The position numbers and the translations under genes were made by a program. Shown here piece by piece: positions 1 through 5,020 of a stretch of DNA of 5,020 nt. A model generated the notes under the pieces. The model did not search any database, was not told the origin of the DNA, and saw only the letters and a program-made list of their open reading frames with translations. Within the stretch, counting starts at the first letter, position 1. The number at the start of each line of letters is the position of its first letter. The stretch is from WVWW01 sp041568335 (GTDB lineage Bacteria; Acidobacteriota; Polarisedimenticolia; Polarisedimenticolales; Polarisedimenticolaceae): NCBI GenBank assembly GCA_041568335.1, contig JBFFZZ010000238.1, forward strand, positions 1 to 5,020. The letters are read 5' to 3'.

Positions 1-524
<524 letters not shown>

Positions 525-525
525 C

Positions 526-1176
526 TTAGGCCCCCTCGTGCCGTGGAGTATCCGGGTTCTGCATGTCCGGTCGTGTGCTGACCTTGACCAGCGCAGGCCG
601 CAGAAGCCTCGAGTTGAGCGTGTAGCCGCGCTGCAACTCTTCGGTAACCGTATGGTGCGGCAGATCCGGGTGTTCCTCCGTCGCCACCGCCTCGTGGACC
701 TCGGGGTCGAACGGCTCGCCGACCGTGTCGATGGCCTGGAGGCCCTCGCGTCGCAGCTCGTCGAGGATCTGGCGAAAGATCAACTGCACGCCCCGGTGCA
801 ACGTCGATCCGTCATCGGAGCCGCAGGCCGAAGCGATCGCGCGCTCGAAGTTGTCGAGCACGGGTAGGAGGTTCTGGACGACGCGCGCGGAGGCGTGACG
901 CTGATCGTCTTTTCGCTCGCGTTCGGTTCGCTTCTTGTAGTTCTCGAAATCCGCCTGCAGACGAACACGGCGCTGGCGCTCCTCCGCGACCGCCTCGTCG
1001 GAGTCCTGGTCGTCGAAATCGAGGATCAGATCGGCGGACTCGTCGGAGTCGTCCGCGGTCTCCTCTTCGATCTCGATCCCCGCGGCGTCTTCCAGTCCCA
1101 CGATCTCGACGATTTCGATATCGTCGTCGTCTTCGGGCGGAAAGATCGCCTTTTCTTCGGTATCCGGTCTGGTCAT
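526..1176 (-). CDS. grpE: GrpE, nucleotide exchange factor for DnaK
   Basis: GrpE is a cytoplasmic homodimer that releases ADP from DnaK and acts as a thermosensor of the chaperone cycle. The 216 residues show three parts. Residues 1-66 form an unusually acidic, disordered-looking tail (about 29 Asp/Glu, including DDDD at 16-19). Residues ~62-105 form the long coiled-coil helix, with the family motif LQADFENYKKRTERE at 73-87 and LLPVLDNFERA at 103-113. The beta domain carries the GrpE signature around FDPEVHEAV (156-164) and ends with RGYTLNSRLLRPALVKVS (183-200). The core is normal in length; the acidic tail makes the protein slightly longer than the ~197-residue E. coli protein. The ATG at 1176 is the only well-placed start, but its Shine-Dalgarno GGAGG (1191-1195) is 14 nt away, with a perfect hairpin between (separate entry). 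It follows hrcA by 79 nt and precedes dnaK by 1 nt. Confidence 0.97.
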   Translation of the reverse strand: MTRPDTEEKAIFPPEDDDDIEIVEIVGLEDAAGIEIEEETADDSDESADLILDFDDQDSDEAVAEERQRRVRLQADFENYKKRTERERKDDQRHASARVVQNLLPVLDNFERAIASACGSDDGSTLHRGVQLIFRQILDELRREGLQAIDTVGEPFDPEVHEAVATEEHPDLPHHTVTEELQRGYTLNSRLLRPALVKVSTRPDMQNPDTPRHEGA

Positions 1177-1195
1177 CGGTGGTTCACCACCCTCC
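1177..1195 (-). promoter_or_regulatory. grpE ribosome binding site with a hairpin in the spacer
   Basis: The minus strand has GGAGG (1191-1195) followed by a perfect inverted repeat, GGTGGT-GA-ACCACC (1178-1191), and then the grpE ATG (1176). The linear Shine-Dalgarno to ATG spacing is 14 nt, too long for efficient initiation. If the repeat folds (5-bp stem with a TGAA loop), it would shorten the effective distance while sharing one base with the Shine-Dalgarno. The repeat is seen directly. A regulatory role, such as temperature-dependent initiation of a heat-shock protein, is inference only. Confidence 0.4.
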
Positions 1196-1223
1196 GGGCG
1201 GACGCCTCCCCCGGCGCCGCGAT

Positions 1224-1259
1224 CCTTGAGAATCTGGTCTCTCGGGCCTTCAAGGTCAA
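1224..1259 (-). promoter_or_regulatory. candidate internal promoter / operator-like inverted repeat upstream of grpE
   Basis: On the minus strand, TTGACC (1254-1259) matches the sigma-70 -35 box at 5 of 6 positions. It is followed after exactly 17 nt by CAGATT (1231-1236), a weak -10. The same place contains CCTTGAA (1249-1255), which matches the -35 element of heat-shock sigma-32 promoters, but only a poor -10 partner (CCAGATT after 11 nt). An inverted repeat CCTTGA (1224-1229) / TCAAGG (1250-1255), spaced by 20 nt, brackets the putative -10, as an operator might. No CIRCE (TTAGCACTC-N9-GAGTGCTAA) is present. Function is unproven; these short matches could be chance. Confidence 0.3.
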
Positions 1260-2292
1260 TCTCCGGAGCCCGACATCAGCCTGGACAGCGCTGCCGCGAG
1301 GTGCCCGACCAGCGCGATCGCCTTCGCATATTCCATCCGAGTGGGCCCCACGATGCCCAAAGTCCCGAAGGTTCTGCTCTCTGTACCATACCCGGCCACG
1401 ACGAGGGAGCATCGGCTGAGCTGCTCGTCGGGGTTCTCTTGCCCGATCACGACCTGCACCCCGTCGTCGTCGATCACGTGGCTCAGCAGTTGGATCAAGG
1501 CCTTTTTCTCTTCCAGCGTCCGCATCAGACCCCGCATCGCGTCGAGCTCGGAGAACTCGGGCGAGCCGATCAGGTTCGAGGCCCCGTCGACGAGCAGCTC
1601 GGCTTCCTCGGCGTGCGATTGGAGCGCCTGGCGCCCGAGCTCGAGGCTCTGGCGCATCAACCGGTCGTAGGCGGCCCGCTCCTCGGCCATACGTGTCAGG
1701 ACACGATCGTGCATCTCCGGGAGCGTGAGCCCGCCCAGCTCGTCGGTGAGGTAGCGCCCGATGCGATCGAGCTCGTCTTGCCCGGAGGGCTCCGCGGTAT
1801 CGAGCATGCGGTTGTGCACGACACCCGAACGCGTGACGAGGATCGCCACGACGCGCCGCGGGTCGAGCCGCACGAACTCGATGCGGTCGATGGGGATCCG
1901 TTGCAGGTCGGGGGCGAGCACCAGACCGACCTGGTTCGAAAACTGAGACAGCTGGCGCGAGGCTTCGGCGAGCAGGTCGGGGATCTCGCCGCGGCTCCCG
2001 GCCAGGGCCTCGTCGATCGCCTGGGCCTGGCTCGGGGATACGCGCCTGCGGCGTAGCATGCGATCGACATAGAGCCGGTACGCCTGATCCGTCGGAACGC
2101 GGCCCGCGGAGGTGTGCGGTTGGCGCAGCAGCCCGCGCTCCTCCAGCTCGGCCATGACGTTGCGGATCGACGCCGGCGACAGGTCCAGGTGGGCGCCGTC
2201 GGTGACGCTTTTCGAACCGACCGGCTCGCCCGTGAGGATGTGACGCCGGATCACGGTCCGGAGGACTTCGCCGGCGCGATCGTCCAGCTCGC

Positions 2293-2296
<4 letters not shown>
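1256..2296 (-). CDS. hrcA: HrcA, heat-inducible transcription repressor
   Basis: HrcA is the dimeric repressor of class I heat-shock operons (groE, often grpE-dnaK); it binds the CIRCE element and needs GroEL to stay folded. The product is 346 residues, normal for the family. Residues ~1-75 are the winged helix, with GEPVGSKSV (23-31), the recognition-helix region LSPASIRNVMAELEERGLL (39-57) and the wing HTSAGRVPTDQAYRLYVD (61-78). The GAF-like middle domain follows. The C-terminus has the family motifs VVIGQEN (282-288) and TLGIVGPTRMEYAKAI (312-327). The reading frame is open far upstream, but that part is antisense-like shadow of prfB. The ATG at 2296 gives the canonical HrcA N-terminus and has AGGTGG about 5 nt upstream. 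This ATG overlaps the prfB stop in ATGA, which suggests translational coupling. No CIRCE was found in the window, so whether HrcA controls its own neighbours cannot be told from here. Confidence 0.97.
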
Positions 2297-3430
<1,134 letters not shown>

Positions 3431-3460
3431 GACTCTCCTCCGTGGGGACGAATCGCCGGA

Positions 3461-3469
3461 AAGATAGCA
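3461..3469 (-). promoter_or_regulatory. candidate extended -10 promoter upstream of prfB
   Basis: In an AT-rich island between the SPOR-gene stop and the prfB start, the minus strand reads TG-C-TATCTT, an extended -10 (TGnTATAAT) with 4 of 6 hexamer matches. An overlapping alternative is TATGCT (3466-3471). No convincing -35 box is seen, as extended -10 promoters allow. It would give prfB, hrcA, grpE and dnaK a transcript independent of the two upstream genes. The leader would be roughly 25 nt. The support is only this short match and its position. Confidence 0.3.
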
Positions 3470-3477
3470 TATTGGGG

Positions 3478-4065
3478 TCACTCGATCTCGGTCGGGAACG
3501 CCCCCGAATGCCCCTTGGTCTTCAGCTCGCCGGCGATCGTCGCGGCCTCGTCGCGCGTGGCGAATCCACCGACGCGTACCTTGAACAGCTGCCCGCTCGG
3601 ACCATCCTCGGAGAAGACGCTGGCGTCGTAGCCACCCGACGTGAGCTCGCCGGCGACCCTGTCGGCCGACCCGCGATCTCGGAATGCGGCGATCTGGACC
3701 CAGAAGGGCCCCCCGCTCGGTTTTGTCGCGGCCGCCACCGGTTCGGGCTTCCGCGGCGCGGGTTCGGCATCGCGCGGCGCCGGCGGCACCGCCTGGCGTT
3801 GCGGCTCCGCCACGGTCGAGCCGTCGACGGTATCGAACGCGTTCGCCGAGCTGTCGACGTCCTCCACGCGATCGGGCGGCACGACGTTCTCCAGCGGATC
3901 GGAGTTCAACTGCGTCAGCGCGGCCGGGGGCGCGCTGGATCGTTCGTACCAGCGTCCGAGAAAGAAGGCCCCCACGAGACCCGCGCCGAGAAACGCGACG
4001 ATCAGAAAGAGACCAGCTCCCTCGAGCCGCAGTTCACGAACCTCGCTATCCTGACGTTCCGCCAT
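3478..4065 (-). CDS. SPOR-domain, single-pass inner-membrane protein
   Basis: The product is 195 residues. It has a short charged cytoplasmic start (1-16), one hydrophobic transmembrane helix (about 17-37, GAGLFLIVAFLGAGLVGAFF), a Pro/Ala/Glu-rich periplasmic linker (about 42-118) and a C-terminal SPOR domain (about 119-191). The SPOR domain begins FWVQIAAFRDRGSADRVAGE and contains the second repeat LFKVRVGGFATRDEAATIA (160-178). SPOR domains bind denuded septal peptidoglycan, so a role at the division site or in cell-wall remodelling, as for FtsN or DedD, is likely; the exact partner is unknown. The layout is DedD/FtsN-like, but I do not recognise a specific gene. The ATG at 4065 lies inside the end of the upstream GGDEF gene (20-nt overlap), with GGAG (4075-4078) 9 nt before it, so co-expression is likely. 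Confidence 0.85.
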   Translation of the reverse strand: MAERQDSEVRELRLEGAGLFLIVAFLGAGLVGAFFLGRWYERSSAPPAALTQLNSDPLENVVPPDRVEDVDSSANAFDTVDGSTVAEPQRQAVPPAPRDAEPAPRKPEPVAAATKPSGGPFWVQIAAFRDRGSADRVAGELTSGGYDASVFSEDGPSGQLFKVRVGGFATRDEAATIAGELKTKGHSGAFPTEIE

Positions 4066-4897
4066 CAGCGTCTTCTCCCGTTGTCTCGGCGATTCCCACC
4101 GCGTTCTTGGTTTTCTTCTTGACCTGTTGCATGGCCCGGTCGGCCATCGCGATCAGGCCCTTCTGGGTGCGGGCGTGGAGCGGGAACGAGGCGATGCCGA
4201 GCGACGCGGTCATCGCGATGCCGCCGCCACCGATCTCGTCCTGCAGGAAGGTCCTCATGATGATCGCTTCGCGAACCCGTTCGGCGACCTCGACGGCGCC
4301 ATGCCACTCGGTCTCCGGCAGGACGATGCAGAACTCGTCGCCGCCGAACCGGAACAGCTTGTCGAACTTGCGGATGCGGGTGCGGATGCGACGCGAGACC
4401 TCGAGCAAGGTCTGGCTTCCCATCGAGTGCCCGTGCAGCGTGTTGACCTCTTTCAGGTTGTCCATGTCGAGGAAGATCAACGACACCGGCGAGCGGAACC
4501 GCGCCGCGCGCGCCAGCTCCTCCGGGAGGAACTCCTCGAAATAGCGTCGATTGAAACAGGCGGCGGTATCGTCCTTGATGATCAGGCGGCGGAGACCGAC
4601 GACCTGCATGGCGTGCCCGACGGCCGGCCGCGCGTGATCGAACAGCTCGTCGAGACGTCGACAGGCGGCACCGTCCGGTTCCTCGTCGAAGCCCAGCCAG
4701 ATCAGGCCGGCCCACTGGTTGTCCGACATCGCCGCGGTGCCGGAGTCGGTCAGCAGGTCGATGAAGATGCCCTCGCTGGGCACGTCGAACAGGTTGAAGC
4801 CCGCCGCCCGCAGCCGCTCCTCCCGCTCCGGCGGCTGGGGCAACCGGATCGGCTCGACGACCTTGACTCGCCACGGCTCGGGCAGGCGGAACGGCAT
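4046..4897 (-). CDS. Chimeric protein: tryptophanase/tyrosine phenol-lyase N-terminus fused to a Hypr-type GGDEF domain
   Basis: The product is 283 residues in one uninterrupted frame. Residues 1-64 match the start of PLP-dependent tyrosine phenol-lyase / tryptophanase: LPEPWRVKVVEPI (5-17), then IDLLTDSGT (46-54) and AMSDNQWAG (56-64), close to Citrobacter TPL. The K+-site GDEAY motif, the PLP lysine and all the rest of the lyase are missing. From residue 65 (GLIWLGF) to ~105 it resembles the last strand and exit helix of a GAF domain. A full GGDEF domain follows (106-268): DDTAACFNRRYF (109-120), metal ligand region LDMDNLKEVN (143-152), I-site R176-x-x-D179 five residues before GGDEF (185-189), and the triphosphate lysines 260/264. 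Ser161 replaces PleD Asp344, as in cGAMP-making Hypr enzymes. The start has GGAGG 6 nt upstream (4904-4908). No transmembrane segment is seen, so it is probably cytoplasmic. Cyclic-dinucleotide synthesis is inferred; lyase activity is excluded. Confidence 0.88.
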   Translation of the reverse strand: MPFRLPEPWRVKVVEPIRLPQPPEREERLRAAGFNLFDVPSEGIFIDLLTDSGTAAMSDNQWAGLIWLGFDEEPDGAACRRLDELFDHARPAVGHAMQVVGLRRLIIKDDTAACFNRRYFEEFLPEELARAARFRSPVSLIFLDMDNLKEVNTLHGHSMGSQTLLEVSRRIRTRIRKFDKLFRFGGDEFCIVLPETEWHGAVEVAERVREAIIMRTFLQDEIGGGGIAMTASLGIASFPLHARTQKGLIAMADRAMQQVKKKTKNAVGIAETTGEDADGGTSG

Positions 4898-4933
4898 GAA
4901 GGACCTCCAGAAGCGCTCTCGAAGGGTTGGGGT

Positions 4934-4959
4934 TTCCCCGCCCTGGCCGGGCCGGGGAA
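4934..4959. repeat. GC-rich inverted repeat (hairpin) in the leader of the chimeric gene
   Basis: TTCCCCGCCC (4934-4943) pairs with GGGCCGGGGAA (4949-4959) with a single bulged C and a 5-nt TGGCC loop. There is no T-run after it on either strand, so it is not a typical intrinsic terminator. It lies about 36 nt upstream of the minus-strand ATG and would form in that mRNA leader if transcription starts farther right. The pairing is seen directly; its role is unknown. Confidence 0.5.
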
Positions 4960-4999
4960 CGGGACGGCGGCGGGGCTGGGGTTATCCTCTCACACCGGC

Positions 5000-5020
5000 A
5001 TGATCGTGCGCCGCCACGAC
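5000..5020 (+). CDS. Possible start of a divergent gene, cut by the window edge
   Basis: An ATG at 5000 opens seven codons (MIVRRHD) to the right edge with no stop. It lies where a divergent gene would be expected, upstream of the minus-strand gene series. There is no purine-rich Shine-Dalgarno at a normal distance. TTATCC (4982-4987) could be a weak -10 for a near-leaderless transcript. Seven codons are too few to identify a product, and this could be chance. Confidence 0.2.

Larger units (their letters stand above)
4898..5020. other. Intergenic region upstream of the chimeric gene
   Basis: These 123 nt contain the GGAGG ribosome binding site of the minus-strand gene, a strong GC hairpin and a G-rich tract on the plus strand. 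The short GATAAC (4981-4986, minus strand) could be a -10 box, but no acceptable -35 is placed before it. No tnaC-like leader peptide (a short ORF with a critical Trp) is visible, which argues against classic tryptophan-induced antitermination of the lyase-type start. Confidence 0.5.

Noticed and set aside
1173..1412. Short minus-strand frame ending in TGA that overlaps the grpE ATG
   Set aside because: It mostly overlaps the conserved hrcA C-terminus out of frame. The ATGA overlap with grpE appears coincidental.
1226..2056. 276-codon plus-strand frame opposite hrcA
   Set aside because: Antisense shadow in GC-rich DNA; HrcA motifs on the minus strand explain the region fully.
3684..4544. 286-codon plus-strand frame opposite the SPOR and GGDEF genes
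   Set aside because: Arg/Ser/Pro-rich antisense frame spanning two real genes; no start signal or motif.
4065..4874. 269-codon minus-strand frame overlapping the chimeric gene
   Set aside because: It is a +1 shadow of the chimeric gene, rich in Arg/Gly/Ala, with no GGDEF or other motif.
4046..4897. Frameshift or sequencing error as the cause of the lyase-GGDEF join
   Set aside because: The frame is uninterrupted and both halves are in the same frame. A single indel cannot bring two unrelated families together; only a deletion, recombination or assembly join can.
4934..4959. Intrinsic terminator
   Set aside because: The hairpin is strong but no U-run follows on either strand.

Overview
The window is GC-rich bacterial DNA packed on the minus strand. 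Six genes run from right to left: a chimeric diguanylate-cyclase-like gene, a SPOR-domain membrane protein, prfB (release factor 2, with a programmed +1 frameshift), hrcA, grpE and the 5' third of dnaK, which runs off the left edge. Junctions are tight: a 20-nt overlap, a 47-nt gap, a 4-nt ATGA overlap, a 79-nt gap and a 1-nt gap. No tRNA, rRNA, CRISPR array, insertion sequence or integration site was seen. The organism is probably a Myxococcota or related former-deltaproteobacterial lineage. That rests on high GC, the hrcA-grpE-dnaK order, and a GGDEF domain of the type I associate with Myxococcus, Geobacter and Bdellovibrio. This assignment is inference and only moderately firm.

Left part (1-2296): a heat-shock block. 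HrcA is the winged-helix repressor of class I chaperone operons, GrpE is the nucleotide exchange factor, and DnaK is the Hsp70. No CIRCE operator was found anywhere in the window. The 79-nt hrcA-grpE gap instead holds a weak promoter-like pair inside a CCTTGA/TCAAGG inverted repeat, and a perfect GGTGGT/ACCACC hairpin between the grpE Shine-Dalgarno and its ATG.

Middle part (2293-3480): prfB is read from a GTG start through 27 codons to an in-frame TGA, then continues in the +1 frame to a 378-residue RF2. Its stop overlaps the hrcA start (ATGA), so hrcA translation may be coupled to frameshifted RF2 translation. A possible extended -10 promoter precedes prfB.

Right part (3478-5020): the most unusual gene is at 4046-4897. 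Its first ~64 residues are clearly the N-terminus of a tryptophanase / tyrosine phenol-lyase. The reading frame then passes directly into what looks like the last strand and helix of a GAF domain, followed by a complete GGDEF domain with an inhibitory RxxD site. At the position that recognises guanine in PleD (Asp344) this domain has serine, the hallmark of Hypr GGDEF enzymes that make 3',3'-cGAMP. The lyase part lacks the PLP lysine and cannot be an active lyase. The gene looks like the scar of an in-frame deletion that placed a signalling domain behind the start signals of an amino-acid lyase, unless it is an assembly chimera. The 123 nt upstream hold its ribosome binding site, a strong GC hairpin, a G-rich tract and possibly the start of a divergent gene.
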